The notes under the pieces are model-generated. The model had not been told where the DNA came from, made no database searches, and saw only the letters and a list, made by a program, of their open reading frames with translations. Shown here one piece after another: positions 1 through 8,962 of a stretch of 64,000 nt of DNA. The number at the start of each line of letters is the position of its first letter. The first letter of the stretch is position 1. Location: the NCBI RefSeq assembly GCF_002157145.1, contig NZ_CP021361.1:2969001-3033000 (forward strand), in the 5' to 3' direction. The translations under genes were made by a program, and so were the position numbers. The stretch is from Acidovorax carolinensis. GTDB lineage: Bacteria; Pseudomonadota; Gammaproteobacteria; Burkholderiales; Burkholderiaceae_C.

Positions 1-237
1 CAACGCCACTGGACCAGCCCCTCGAGCGGCGCCCGCTACCCGGTGCAATGGCGGGTGGAAACCCCCGCCGGCCAGTTTGGCGTGCAAGCCTTGGTGGACA
101 ACCAGGAGCTCGACAGCAGCGGCTCCACCGGGGCGATTTACTGGGAAGGCCTGTCAGAGTTGCGCAATGGGGCGGGCGCGGTGATCGGCCGGGGCTATCT
201 GGAGATGACGGGATACAAAAAGCCGCTGCGCTTGTGA
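1..237 (+). CDS. AttH/CrtC-like lipocalin-domain protein, C-terminal fragment
   Basis: Only the last 78 codons are present; the reading frame is open from base 1 and ends with TGA at 235-237. The translation (RHWTSPSSGARYPVQW, then GRGYLEMTGYKKPLRL at the end) resembles the C-terminal half of carotenoid 1,2-hydratase/AttH lipocalin-fold proteins, in which a GYLEMTGY-type motif is near the end. In many proteobacteria such genes are the last of an ABC permease operon that exports lipoproteins or peptides, but nothing upstream is visible here. A GTG at 43 could be taken as a start, but the frame plainly continues further 5'. The gene is convergent with livM. Family assignment comes from motif memory only. 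Confidence 0.65.
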   Translation, partial: QRHWTSPSSGARYPVQWRVETPAGQFGVQALVDNQELDSSGSTGAIYWEGLSELRNGAGAVIGRGYLEMTGYKKPLRL

Positions 238-286
238 GGCGCAGCAGCTTCTATCAAACCGGCCAAAAAAGGCGACTCAGCGAAAC

Positions 287-1282
287 TCAGCCCTTGCTGC
301 CTTCCTTGCGACGAACCAGCCAGGCAATGATCTCGCCCATGATGCCGCGGCGGAATGCCAGCACGCAGATCACAAAAATCAGGCCCGTCACCATGGTGAC
401 CGACTCACCCAGCGTGTTGAACCACTCGACGCTGGTCAGCGTGGCCAGGAATTGGCCGATCTCGCCGAGCTTGTTCTCCAGCAACACCACCACGGCCGAG
501 CCCACCAGCGGCCCCGACAGGGTGCCCAAACCGCCCACGAGCGTCATGAGCACCACGTGGCCCGATGCCGTCCAGTGCACATCGCTCAGTGTGGCAAAGC
601 CCAGCACCAGGGTTTTGAGCGAGCCGGCCAGCCCCGACAGCGCAGCAGAAAGCACAAACGCCAGCAGCTTGAAGCGGTTGGTGTCGTAGCCCAGCGAAAT
701 GGCGCGTGGCTCGTTTTCCTTGATGGCCTTGAGCACCTGGCCGTAGGGCGAGTGCACGGTGCGCACGATCAGCAAGAACGCAGCCACCACAACCACCAGC
801 ACCACGTAATACATGGTCATGTCATTTTGCAGGTCGATCAGGCCAAACAGCTTGCCGCGCGGCACGCCTTGCAGACCGTCCTCACCACCGGTGAAGGGCA
901 TCTGCAGGCAGATGAAGAACAGCATCTGCGCCAGCGCCAGCGTAATCATCGTGGAGTAGATGCCTACGCGGCGAATGGCGAAGAAGCCAACGACCAAGCC
1001 CAGCAGCGCACCGCTGACCGTGCCCAGCAACAGGCCGACTTCGGGAGTAAATCCCCACACCTTCATGGACTGGCCCGCCACATAGGCCGAGCCGCCCAAA
1101 AAGGCCGCATGGCCGAAGGACAACATGCCGGTGTAGCCGAGCAGCAGGTTGAAGGCCGAGGCAAACAGTGCAAAGCACATCAGCTTCATCACGAACACCG
1201 GGTAGGCGCCGAGCAACGGGGCCACCAGCAGGCCGATGAACAACAGGCCGTAGCCGATAGCGGAAAGGTTCTTGGAATTCAT
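287..1282 (-). CDS. livM: branched-chain amino acid-type ABC transporter permease LivM
   Basis: 331-aa inner-membrane permease of the HAAT (LivM) family and last gene of the transport operon. The protein is almost entirely hydrophobic, with many membrane segments and the LLGYTGMLSFGHAAFLG stretch typical of LivM near residue 48. The EAA-like cytoplasmic loop (AIKENEPRAISLGYDTNRFK, about residues 187-206) is the contact site for the ATPases. ATG at 1282 lies 12 bp after the livH stop. The substrate cannot be read from sequence; HAAT systems carry leucine-type amino acids, amides, urea or aromatic acids. Confidence 0.92.
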   Translation of the reverse strand: MNSKNLSAIGYGLLFIGLLVAPLLGAYPVFVMKLMCFALFASAFNLLLGYTGMLSFGHAAFLGGSAYVAGQSMKVWGFTPEVGLLLGTVSGALLGLVVGFFAIRRVGIYSTMITLALAQMLFFICLQMPFTGGEDGLQGVPRGKLFGLIDLQNDMTMYYVVLVVVVAAFLLIVRTVHSPYGQVLKAIKENEPRAISLGYDTNRFKLLAFVLSAALSGLAGSLKTLVLGFATLSDVHWTASGHVVLMTLVGGLGTLSGPLVGSAVVVLLENKLGEIGQFLATLTSVEWFNTLGESVTMVTGLIFVICVLAFRRGIMGEIIAWLVRRKEGSKG

Positions 1283-1294
1283 GTGGGCAGCCCC

Positions 1295-2179
1295 TTATTT
1301 TTCTTTGCCGAACAGGCCGGCGGGGCGAATCAGGAGAACGATGACCATGATGACGAACACCACGGTTGACGAGGCTTCGGGATAGAACACCTTGGTGAAC
1401 CCTTCGACGATGCCAAGGCCCAGACCGGTCAGGATGGAGCCCATGATGGAGCCCATGCCGCCGATCACCACCACGGCAAACACCACGATGATGAGGTTCT
1501 GCCCCATTAGCGGCGACACCTGGTACACCGGCGCGGCCAGCACACCGGCAAAGGCGGCCAGTGCAGCACCAAACGCATAGGTCAGCGTGATCATCAGCGG
1601 CACGTTGACGCCGAATGCTTCCACCAGGCGCGGGTTCTCGGTGCCGGCGCGCAGGTAGGCGCCCAGCTTGGTCTTCTCGATCACGTACCAGGTGGCAATG
1701 CACACCGTGATGGAAGCCACGACCACCCAGGCGCGGTAGTTGGGCATGATCATGAAGCCAAGATTCGTGGCGCCTTCAAGCAACTCAGGCGTGTCGTAGC
1801 CCAGGCCCGAGACCCCATAGACCGAGCGAAAGACGCCCTCGATCAACAGCGTCAGGCCCAGTGTGAGCAGCAGGCCATAGAGATGGTCCAGCTTGTAGAT
1901 CCAGCGCAGCAGCAGCCGCTCGATCACGACCCCGAATACCCCCACCACCAGCGGTGCCAGCACCAGCATCAACCAGTAGTTGATGCCGAAGTAGTTCATG
2001 GCCATCCAGGTAATCACGGCCCCCATCATGAACAGCGCACCGTGCGCAAAGTTGATGACGTTGAGCAGGCCGAAGATCACGGCCAGCCCGAGGCTGAGGA
2101 TTGCGTAAAACGAGCCATTGACCAGCCCCAACAGGAGCTGACTCAATAGACCCGGCAATGAGACACCAAAAATTTCCAT
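1295..2179 (-). CDS. livH: branched-chain amino acid-type ABC transporter permease LivH
   Basis: 294-aa permease, the partner of LivM in the inner-membrane channel. The N-terminus carries the family hallmark GLVNGSFYAILSLGLAVIFG (about residues 18-37) followed by NVINFAHGALFMMGA, both typical of LivH. The EAA loop is AGTENPRLVEAFGVN. About eight membrane spans are apparent and the length is normal. It lies between the second binding-protein gene and livM with short gaps, consistent with one transcript. Confidence 0.92.
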   Translation of the reverse strand: MEIFGVSLPGLLSQLLLGLVNGSFYAILSLGLAVIFGLLNVINFAHGALFMMGAVITWMAMNYFGINYWLMLVLAPLVVGVFGVVIERLLLRWIYKLDHLYGLLLTLGLTLLIEGVFRSVYGVSGLGYDTPELLEGATNLGFMIMPNYRAWVVVASITVCIATWYVIEKTKLGAYLRAGTENPRLVEAFGVNVPLMITLTYAFGAALAAFAGVLAAPVYQVSPLMGQNLIIVVFAVVVIGGMGSIMGSILTGLGLGIVEGFTKVFYPEASSTVVFVIMVIVLLIRPAGLFGKEK

Positions 2180-2215
2180 GGCAGACGGCAGGTGGGGAGA
2201 GTTCAGGTTAAAGGG

Positions 2216-3415
2216 TTATTTCCAGAGCGCGCACTTGGTGTCGGCCTTGGTGGTGAACACCTGGTCACCCGGGATCTTCTTGACGATCTTCAGGTAGTCC
2301 CAAGGCTTTTTAGAGTCGGCCAGAGACTTCACCTGCACCAGATACATCTCGTGAACCATGCGGCCATCGGGGCGAATCACACCGCCTTTGGCAAAGAAGT
2401 CGTTGATGGGCGTCTTCTTCAGGTATTCCATGACCTTGTCGGCGTCCGTGCTCTTGACGGCTGCGACGGCCTTCAGGTAGGTGGTGGTGGCAGAGTAGTC
2501 AGCGGCCTGGACGTCGGTGGGCATGCGCTTCATCTTGGCAAAGTACCGGTCAGCGAACTTGCGCGACTCTTCATCCTTGTCCCAGTACCAGCTCGTGGTG
2601 TGCAGCAGACCTTCGGTGTTCTTCAGACCCAAGCTGTGGATGTCGCTCAGGAAAACCAGCAGACCGGCGGTCTTCATGGTCTTGTTGATACCGAATTCCT
2701 TGGCAGCCTTGATGGAATTGATGGTGTCACCACCCGCATTGGCAAGCCCCAGGATCTGGGCCTTGGAGTTTTGCGCCTGCAGCAGGAACGAAGAGAAGTC
2801 GGAAGCATTCAGGGGATGGCGCACTGCACCTGCAATGGTGCCGCCCTTGGCCTTGACAACAGCCGAGGTGTCGTTTTCCAGCGAATGGCCGAACGCGTAG
2901 TCAGCCGTCAGAAAGAACCAGCTCTTGCCGCCACTGTCCACCACCGCACCGCCCGTACCCTTGGCCAGCGCCACGGTGTCGTAGGCGTAGTGCACTGTGT
3001 AAGGGGTGCATTGCTCGTTGGTCAATGCAGAGCTGCCGGCGCCGTTGTTGAAGTAAACGCGTTTTTTCTCCTGAGCCACCTTGGCAGTGGCCAGGGCGGT
3101 TCCGGAGTTGGTGCCGCCGAAGACCATGGTGACACCTTGCGTGTCGATCCACTCACGGGCTTTGGAGGCGGCGATGTCGGCCTTGTTCTGGTGGTCGGCG
3201 GTGAGCAGCTCGATCGGCTGGCCCAGCACCTTGCCGCCGAAGTCGTCAATGGCCATCTGGATGGCGGTTGCGCCGCCCTTGCCTTCAACGTCCGAATACA
3301 GGCTGGACATATCGGTGATGAAACCGATCTTGACTTTTTCCTGCGCCTGGACGGCCGAAGTGGCCAGGCCGGCGGCGCCCAGCATCAGTGCCAGTGCTTT
3401 GAGTTTGTTGCTCAT
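2216..3415 (-). CDS. ABC transporter periplasmic substrate-binding protein (LivK-like), second tandem copy
   Basis: 399-aa type-1 periplasmic binding protein. A Sec signal peptide (LMLGAAGLATSAVQA, cleavage before QEKVKIGF) precedes the ligand-binding fold. FGGTNSGTALATAKV and YFLTADYAFG-like segments are those of Leu/Ile/Val-binding family members, and the protein ends CALWK. It is clearly a paralogue of the gene just upstream (3546-4742), aligning over the full length with the same ends. The two may bind different ligands for one LivHMGF transporter. The genes are separated by about 130 bp that can form a GC-rich hairpin (CCGGT/ACCGG arms around 3520-3543). Confidence 0.9.
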   Translation of the reverse strand: MSNKLKALALMLGAAGLATSAVQAQEKVKIGFITDMSSLYSDVEGKGGATAIQMAIDDFGGKVLGQPIELLTADHQNKADIAASKAREWIDTQGVTMVFGGTNSGTALATAKVAQEKKRVYFNNGAGSSALTNEQCTPYTVHYAYDTVALAKGTGGAVVDSGGKSWFFLTADYAFGHSLENDTSAVVKAKGGTIAGAVRHPLNASDFSSFLLQAQNSKAQILGLANAGGDTINSIKAAKEFGINKTMKTAGLLVFLSDIHSLGLKNTEGLLHTTSWYWDKDEESRKFADRYFAKMKRMPTDVQAADYSATTTYLKAVAAVKSTDADKVMEYLKKTPINDFFAKGGVIRPDGRMVHEMYLVQVKSLADSKKPWDYLKIVKKIPGDQVFTTKADTKCALWK

Positions 3416-3545
3416 GAATGTCTCCTGTGAGTTTGCGTTTGACTAAAAACTGGGCTGTCGCCTTGCTGAACGGAACCTTCAGTCCTCAGACATCAAGACC
3501 CCGCCCCTGCGAAGAGCCGCCGGTCCCGGCAGCCCGCACCGGGGT

Positions 3546-4742
3546 TTACTTCCAGAGAGCGCACTTGCTCTCTGCCTTGGTGGTGTAAACCTGATCACCA
3601 GGTAACTTTTTCACGACCTTGTAATAGTCCCAAGGCTCCTTGGATTCGGCCGGTGACTTGACCTGCACCAGATACATGTCGTGCACAAAGCGTCCATCCG
3701 CACGGATGCTGCCCTTGGCATAGAAATCGTCGATGGGCGTCGATTTCAGTTTTGCCATCACCTGGTCTGCGTCCACGGTCTTTACCGCCTGCACAGCCTT
3801 GAGATAGGTCATCGTGGCCGAATAGTCCGCCGCCTGGATGTCCGTGGGCATGCGTTTGGTCTTGGCAAAGAACTTGCGGCCAAAAGCGCGGGTCTGGTCG
3901 TTCAGGTTCCAGTCCCAGCTGGTGGTGAGCAGCAAACCCTCGGTATTTTTCAGCCCCAGGCTATGGATATCGGTCACGAATACCAGCAAGCCGGCCATCT
4001 TCATGGTCTTGTTGATGCCGAATTCCTTGGCGGCCTTGATGGCATTGATGGTGTCGCCGCCAGCGTTGGCCAGGCCCAGGATCTGGGCTTTGGAGTTTTG
4101 CGCCTGCAGAAGAAAGGAGGAGAAGTCGGACGCATTGAGCGGGTGGCGCACGCCGCCCACGACCGTGCCGCCATTTTCTTTCACGACCTTGGACGTATCG
4201 GCTTCGAGCGATGCACCGAAAGCATAGTCGGCGGTCAGGAAGTACCAGCTCTTTCCGCCCTGCTCGACAATGGCGCCGCCGGTTCCCTTGGCCAGCGCAA
4301 CGGTGTCGTAGGCATAGTGCACGGTGTAGGGACTGCACTGCTCGTTGGTCAATGCCGAGGCACCCGCGCCATTGACGAAATACACGCGCTTCTTCTCTTG
4401 TGCCACCTTGGCCAGCGCCAGACCAACGCCCGAATTGGTGCCACCGAACAGCATGGTCAGCCCCTGGGTATCGATCCATTCACGCGCCTTGGTGGCTGCA
4501 ATATCAGGCTTGTGCTGATGGTCCAGTGTGAGCAACTCAATCGGCATGCCGTTGACCTTGCCACCGAAGTCGTCGATGGCCATCTGAATGGCGAGCGCGC
4601 CATTCTTGCCCTCCACATCGGCATAGTTGCTCGACATGTCGGTGATGAACCCAATCCTGACCTTGTCTTGCGCATGCACCGCAGAGGCTGCCAGGCCAGC
4701 GGCACCCAGCCACAGAACCAGGGTCTTCAACGTTTTTTTCAT
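3546..4742 (-). CDS. ABC transporter periplasmic substrate-binding protein (LivK-like), first tandem copy
   Basis: 398-aa type-1 periplasmic binding protein with signal peptide MKKTLKTLVLWLGAAGLAAS ending AVHA before QDKVRIGF. The mature part has the FGGTNSGVGLALAKV and LLQAQNSKAQILGLANAGGD segments shared with the neighbouring copy, and the same C-terminus CALWK. It lies directly after livF in the operon. Differences are spread over the protein (for example NYADVEGKNG against LYSDVEGKGG), so the duplication is not recent. The ligand is unknown; related proteins bind branched-chain or aromatic compounds. Confidence 0.9.
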   Translation of the reverse strand: MKKTLKTLVLWLGAAGLAASAVHAQDKVRIGFITDMSSNYADVEGKNGALAIQMAIDDFGGKVNGMPIELLTLDHQHKPDIAATKAREWIDTQGLTMLFGGTNSGVGLALAKVAQEKKRVYFVNGAGASALTNEQCSPYTVHYAYDTVALAKGTGGAIVEQGGKSWYFLTADYAFGASLEADTSKVVKENGGTVVGGVRHPLNASDFSSFLLQAQNSKAQILGLANAGGDTINAIKAAKEFGINKTMKMAGLLVFVTDIHSLGLKNTEGLLLTTSWDWNLNDQTRAFGRKFFAKTKRMPTDIQAADYSATMTYLKAVQAVKTVDADQVMAKLKSTPIDDFYAKGSIRADGRFVHDMYLVQVKSPAESKEPWDYYKVVKKLPGDQVYTTKAESKCALWK

Positions 4743-4798
4743 GCTTTGTCCTCGGAAAATGGCGTTCGATGTAAAGACTGCAAATCGACCCCGGGGGG

Positions 4799-5524
4799 TC
4801 AGACGCCGAGAAGATCAGTGAGCACGGGCATCTTTCCTTCCAGTTCGCTGGCACCGAACTTCTCGACGATGCGGCCGTGTTCCATCACATAAAAGCGGTC
4901 GGCCAGCGGCGCAGCAAAGCGGAAGTTCTGCTCGACCATGACCACCGTATAGCCGCGCTCGCGCAGCATGATGATCATGCGGGCCAGCGCCTGCACGATG
5001 ACAGGGGCCAGGCCTTCCGAGATTTCATCGAGCAGTAGCAGCTTGGCACCGGTGCGCAGGATGCGCGCCACGGCCAGCATCTGCTGCTCGCCGCCTGACA
5101 GGCGCGTGCCCTGGCTGTTGCGCCGCTCCGCCAGGTTGGGGAACATGGCGTAAATTTCGTCGATAGACATGCCCTGCGTGTCGGTCTTGAGGACCGGCGG
5201 GAGCAGCAGGTTTTCTTCGCACGACAGACTGGAGAAAATGCCCCGCTCTTCCGGGCAATAGCCCACGCCCAGGTGGGCGATGCGGTGCGTTGGCATGTGG
5301 ATGGTTTCCACACCGTTGATCTTCACGGAGCCCTTGCGTGCGCCCGTGAGGCCCATGACGGCGCGCATCGTGGTCGTGCGGCCGGCGCCATTGCGCCCGA
5401 GCAGGGTCACCACTTCGCCGGGCTGCACCACGATGTCCACGCCGTGCAGCACATGCGACTCGCCATACCAGGCTTCGAGGTTGCGGATTTCGAGTGCGGG
5501 GGTATTGGAGGCAGTGGTCGCCAT
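4799..5524 (-). CDS. livF: branched-chain amino acid-type ABC transporter ATP-binding protein LivF
   Basis: 241-aa ATPase of the HAAT importer. Residues follow LivF order: Walker A region LLGRNGAGRTTTMRAV, the loop GYCPEERGIFSSLSCEENL, signature RLSGGEQQMLAVAR, Walker B LLLLDEISEGLAP and the H-loop position occupied by MVEQNF. The Walker A lysine is Arg here (GAGRTT; codon CGC on the coding strand near 5381), which is unusual for an active ABC ATPase. Its partner LivG has a normal Lys. ATG at 5524 follows the livG stop by one base, so the two are translationally linked. Confidence 0.93.
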   Translation of the reverse strand: MATTASNTPALEIRNLEAWYGESHVLHGVDIVVQPGEVVTLLGRNGAGRTTTMRAVMGLTGARKGSVKINGVETIHMPTHRIAHLGVGYCPEERGIFSSLSCEENLLLPPVLKTDTQGMSIDEIYAMFPNLAERRNSQGTRLSGGEQQMLAVARILRTGAKLLLLDEISEGLAPVIVQALARMIIMLRERGYTVVMVEQNFRFAAPLADRFYVMEHGRIVEKFGASELEGKMPVLTDLLGV

Positions 5525-5525
5525 G

Positions 5526-6296
5526 TCAGTGGGCTCCCTGCAGTTGGCCGTCGGTCGTGCCCATGTAGGCTTCCATCACTTGGGGGTTGTTCGATACTTC
5601 GGCGTAAGGCCCTTCTGCCAGCACGGCACCACGCTGCAGCACGGTGATGCAATCGGCAATGGTGGACACCACTTTCATGTTGTGCTCCACCATCAGGATG
5701 GTGCGGCCGGCCGACACTTTCTTGATGAGCTGCGTGACACGGTCCACATCCTCGTGGCCCATGCCCTGCGTGGGCTCGTCGAGCAGCATGAGCTCGGGCT
5801 CCATGGCCAGCGTAGTGGCGATTTCCAGGGCGCGCTTGCGGCCATAGGGCAGATTCACCGTGAGCTCGTCGGCCAGGTCTTCCAGGCCCACTTCGGTGAG
5901 CAACTCCATGGCCCGGGCATCGAGCTGGCGCAGGCTGCGCTCGCTGCGCCAGAAGTGAAAGGCCGTGCCCAGCTTGCGCTGCAACCCGATGCGCACGTTC
6001 TCCAGCAGCGTCAGGTGCGGGAACACCGCCGAAATCTGGAACGAGCGGATCACACCGCGTCGTGCGATTTCAGCGGGCTTCTCGCGGGTGATGTCCTGGC
6101 CGTTGAAACGGATCGACCCCGAGGTCGGCTCCAGAAACTTGGTCAGCAAGTTGAAGCAGGTGGTTTTGCCAGCGCCATTGGGCCCGATCAGGGCGTGGAT
6201 AGAGCCGCGGCGCACCGACAGGGTCACGTTGCTGACCGCGGTGAAGCCTTTGAACTCTTTGGTCAGGCTTTGGGTTTCAAGAATGACGTCGCTCAT
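5526..6296 (-). CDS. livG: branched-chain amino acid-type ABC transporter ATP-binding protein LivG
   Basis: 256-aa ATPase and first gene of the transport operon. Walker A is GPNGAGKTTCFNLLTKF, then the LivG-type RSFQISAVFPHLTLLENVRIG region, a degenerate signature NLPYGRKRALEIATTLA, Walker B LMLLDEPTQGMG and the H-loop LMVEHNMKVV. It pairs with LivF as the heterodimeric motor of the importer. Upstream is a 288-bp divergent region shared with the ABC exporter gene, holding a tandem 14-bp repeat at 6411-6438 that could be a regulator site. Confidence 0.93.
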   Translation of the reverse strand: MSDVILETQSLTKEFKGFTAVSNVTLSVRRGSIHALIGPNGAGKTTCFNLLTKFLEPTSGSIRFNGQDITREKPAEIARRGVIRSFQISAVFPHLTLLENVRIGLQRKLGTAFHFWRSERSLRQLDARAMELLTEVGLEDLADELTVNLPYGRKRALEIATTLAMEPELMLLDEPTQGMGHEDVDRVTQLIKKVSAGRTILMVEHNMKVVSTIADCITVLQRGAVLAEGPYAEVSNNPQVMEAYMGTTDGQLQGAH

Positions 6297-6410
6297 TGCG
6301 CCTTGATCGCTCCATGGGGATGCTGAGGAAAGAGCCTTGCCACAAGGTCTCGGGGTGCGTTTTGTTGCATTGCATCGTAAGTCGCGACATGGGGGCTCAG
6401 GTACTGGGAC

Positions 6411-6438
6411 AAATGCCTATGTATAAATGCCTACGTAA
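6411..6438. repeat. tandem 14-bp direct repeat upstream of livG
   Basis: Two adjacent copies, AAATGCCTATGTAT and AAATGCCTACGTAA, matching at 12 of 14 positions, sit about 115 bp before the livG start in the region shared with the divergent ABC exporter gene. The regular spacing suggests two helical faces contacted by a dimeric or tandem regulator. Each unit is AT-rich against a GC-rich background. The role is inferred. Confidence 0.5.
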
Positions 6439-6584
6439 GAACGCCCCCTCCCTGCGGCCAGCACAAAGCGGCCACGGGTACGACCGGACCGATTGCTGGG
6501 ACACCCTGGCGACGGGCCGGCAACTGCGTCGCCGCATGGAGCGCGATTCAATGCCCTTGCGTGCCTGCCGCCTACACTGCCCCC

Positions 6585-8399
6585 ATGGCAAACCCATCAC
6601 CCCTGCGTGCGCCGGGCACTCCGCGCTCCCTGTCTGGCCTGCTACCATTTCTACGGCCCTACCGGGCTCGTATCGGGCTGGCACTCGTGTTTCTGGTGCT
6701 GGCAGCGTGCGCCACCCTGGCTTTCCCGCTGGCATTGCGCAACCTGATCGACGCGGGCCTGCTGGCATCGGATCACGGCAGCCAGACGATGGCGTTGCGC
6801 GGGCATTTTCAGGCCCTGTTTGCCGTTGCCATCGCCCTGGGCATTTTTTCAGCGGCACGCTTTTACATGGTGAGCTGGCTGGGCGAACGGGTCACCGCCG
6901 ACCTGCGCAATGCCGTATACAGCCATGTGTTGCAGCAAAGTCCGCAATTTTTTGAAACCACGCAGACCGGCGAAGTGCTGTCAAGGCTGACGGCAGACAC
7001 AACCCTGGTGCAGACGGTGGTCGGTTCATCACTGTCCATGGGGTTGCGCAATGCGGTCATGGGCATCGGCGCACTGGCCATGCTGGTGTGGACCAACCCC
7101 TACGTCATGGCGGTGGTGCTGCTTGCCGTGGTACTGGTGGTGGTGCCCACGATGTGGATTGGACGGCGCGTGCGGCGCCTCTCGCGCGACAGCCAGGACC
7201 GCGTAGCCGACTCCAGCGCCATCGCCGCCGAGGTGCTGAATGCCGTTCCTGTGGTGCAGAGCTACACGGCCGAGACGCGTGAATCCCTGCGCTATTCCCA
7301 GGCCACCGAAAACGCTTTTCAGACCGCCGTGCGCCGCACGCGAGCGCGCGCTTTTCTCGTTGCATTCATCATCATTGCCAATGCCGGTCTGCTGCTGTGG
7401 GGCCTTTACCGGGGCACGCAGGCGGTTCTGGCGGGACAAATGACGGCAGGCCACCTGGGCCAGACCGTGGTGTATGTCATCTTGCTGGCTGGCGCAGTTG
7501 CGGTGCTGGGAGAGGTCTACGGCGACCTGCTGCGCGCCGCGGGCGCCACAGAACGGTTGATGGAACTGATCGCGGGCGAATCCCCCGTAACGGATCCTGA
7601 GCGACCGCAGCCGCTGCCAACGGGCGATCGGGGCCTGAAGGTGGATTTTGAAGGGGTGAATTTTCATTACCCCTCCAGACCCGATCATCCGGCACTGCAC
7701 GACTTCACGCTCCACCTCGAACCCGGCGAAACGGTCGCGCTGGTGGGCGCCAGCGGAGCGGGAAAGACCACCGTGTTCCAGTTGCTCCAGCGCTTTTATG
7801 ACATCGATCAGCGTTCCGGTGATGCATCCACCGGGCGCATAGCGCTCAATGGCGTGGACATACGGCAACTGGCGCTCGGAGAATTGCGCGCCAACATTGG
7901 CACCGTGCCGCAGGATGCCGTGATCTTCTCGGCATCGGCCTTGGACAATATCCGGTATGGCCGCCCCGATGCCTCTGCCGACGAGGTGATCGCCGCAGCC
8001 CGTGCAGCATTTGCCCATGACTTCATTGAGGCGCTGCCCCAGGGATATTCGACCTTTCTGGGAGAGCGGGGCGTTCGCCTGTCTGGCGGGCAGCGCCAAC
8101 GCATCTCGATTGCTCGCGCAATGCTGAAAAATCCGCCCTTGTTGCTACTGGACGAAGCCACGAGTGCACTCGATGCGGAAAGCGAGCGCATGGTGCAAGC
8201 CGCACTGGAGATGGCCATGCAGCGCCACACCGGCCGCAGGACCACCCTGGTCATTGCGCATCGTCTGGCCACAGTGCAGAACGCAGACCGGATCGTGGTG
8301 CTGGAAAACGGACGTATCGTCGAACAGGGAACCCATGCCATGCTGCTCACCCAGGGTGGCGTCTATGCCCGCCTGGCAGCACTGCAATTCACGGCATGA
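6585..8399 (+). CDS. ABC exporter, fused transmembrane and ATPase domains (MsbA-like)
   Basis: 604-aa half-transporter that would act as a homodimer. Residues about 1-310 hold six membrane segments (ABC transmembrane type 1 domain); about 345-600 is the ATPase with Walker A GASGAGKTTVFQLL, Q-loop VPQDAVIFSAS, signature RLSGGQRQRISIARAML, Walker B LLLLDEATSALD and H-loop VIAHRLAT. ATG at 6585 was chosen over an in-frame GTG at 6561 because the domain starts just after it. It is divergent from the liv operon and alone in its transcript. The substrate (lipid, drug or peptide) cannot be told. Confidence 0.88.
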   Translation: MANPSPLRAPGTPRSLSGLLPFLRPYRARIGLALVFLVLAACATLAFPLALRNLIDAGLLASDHGSQTMALRGHFQALFAVAIALGIFSAARFYMVSWLGERVTADLRNAVYSHVLQQSPQFFETTQTGEVLSRLTADTTLVQTVVGSSLSMGLRNAVMGIGALAMLVWTNPYVMAVVLLAVVLVVVPTMWIGRRVRRLSRDSQDRVADSSAIAAEVLNAVPVVQSYTAETRESLRYSQATENAFQTAVRRTRARAFLVAFIIIANAGLLLWGLYRGTQAVLAGQMTAGHLGQTVVYVILLAGAVAVLGEVYGDLLRAAGATERLMELIAGESPVTDPERPQPLPTGDRGLKVDFEGVNFHYPSRPDHPALHDFTLHLEPGETVALVGASGAGKTTVFQLLQRFYDIDQRSGDASTGRIALNGVDIRQLALGELRANIGTVPQDAVIFSASALDNIRYGRPDASADEVIAAARAAFAHDFIEALPQGYSTFLGERGVRLSGGQRQRISIARAMLKNPPLLLLDEATSALDAESERMVQAALEMAMQRHTGRRTTLVIAHRLATVQNADRIVVLENGRIVEQGTHAMLLTQGGVYARLAALQFTA

Positions 8400-8467
8400 C
8401 CGCTGCTGCGCAACGCCTGCCGCGCAGTCCACGCCACCTGAGCGGTGAGTCCGGCCAAGCACATTGC

Positions 8468-8938
8468 TTACTGCAAGGTTTCTTTGGCCGCTTCGGGCAA
8501 CAGAAGTGGCAACACCGCAATGCCTTCATCGAGCAACTGCATGGTCTCTTCAGGCGACGCCAGCCCCCGTATGGCCCGCTGCTCTGCCTCGCCGTGGTGG
8601 ATGCGCCTGGCTTCCTGTGCAAACTGTGGGCCCACGTCCTCTGTGTTGGCCAACACCTTGCGCGCCAATGACAACCACGCTGCCTGAAGATCCACACCCG
8701 ACACGTCCGTAGCACTGCTGGCCACAGGCAACGGCGCAGCCGGTTCAGACAAATCGGAGGTGGGTTGCCGGGCGCCCAGATTCAACCGTGGCGCACTCAG
8801 TCTTTTAGAGATGTGGGTGTCTGCGCACAGTGGGCATTGCACCAGCGAATCGCGCAGCTGCCCCTGAAAATCGTCTTCCGAGGAGAACCAACCCTCAAAT
8901 ACATGGCCGTTCCGGCAATTCAGGTCAAGCACCTTCAT
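8468..8938 (-). CDS. DUF1178 family protein
   Basis: 156-aa protein matching the DUF1178 pattern: an N-terminal MKVLDLNCRNGHVFEGWF, a CPLC pair that with the first Cys could bind zinc, and a C-terminal EAAKETLQ ending. The function is not established. ATG at 8938 is preceded directly by a GTG at 8941; GAGGG a few bases upstream fits either. It follows the DUF2818 gene by 24 bp and closes the nuo operon, an arrangement I recall from other betaproteobacteria. It is convergent with the ABC exporter gene. Confidence 0.85.
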   Translation of the reverse strand: MKVLDLNCRNGHVFEGWFSSEDDFQGQLRDSLVQCPLCADTHISKRLSAPRLNLGARQPTSDLSEPAAPLPVASSATDVSGVDLQAAWLSLARKVLANTEDVGPQFAQEARRIHHGEAEQRAIRGLASPEETMQLLDEGIAVLPLLLPEAAKETLQ

Positions 8939-8962
8939 CACGGCACCCTCGGCAACACCACA

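Noticed and set aside
3416..3545. Intrinsic terminator between the two binding-protein genes
   Set aside because: A GC-rich hairpin is possible but no T-run follows, so it is at most an attenuator.
2216..4742. Tandem binding-protein genes as an assembly duplication
   Set aside because: The two copies differ at many positions along the whole length, so they are true paralogues.
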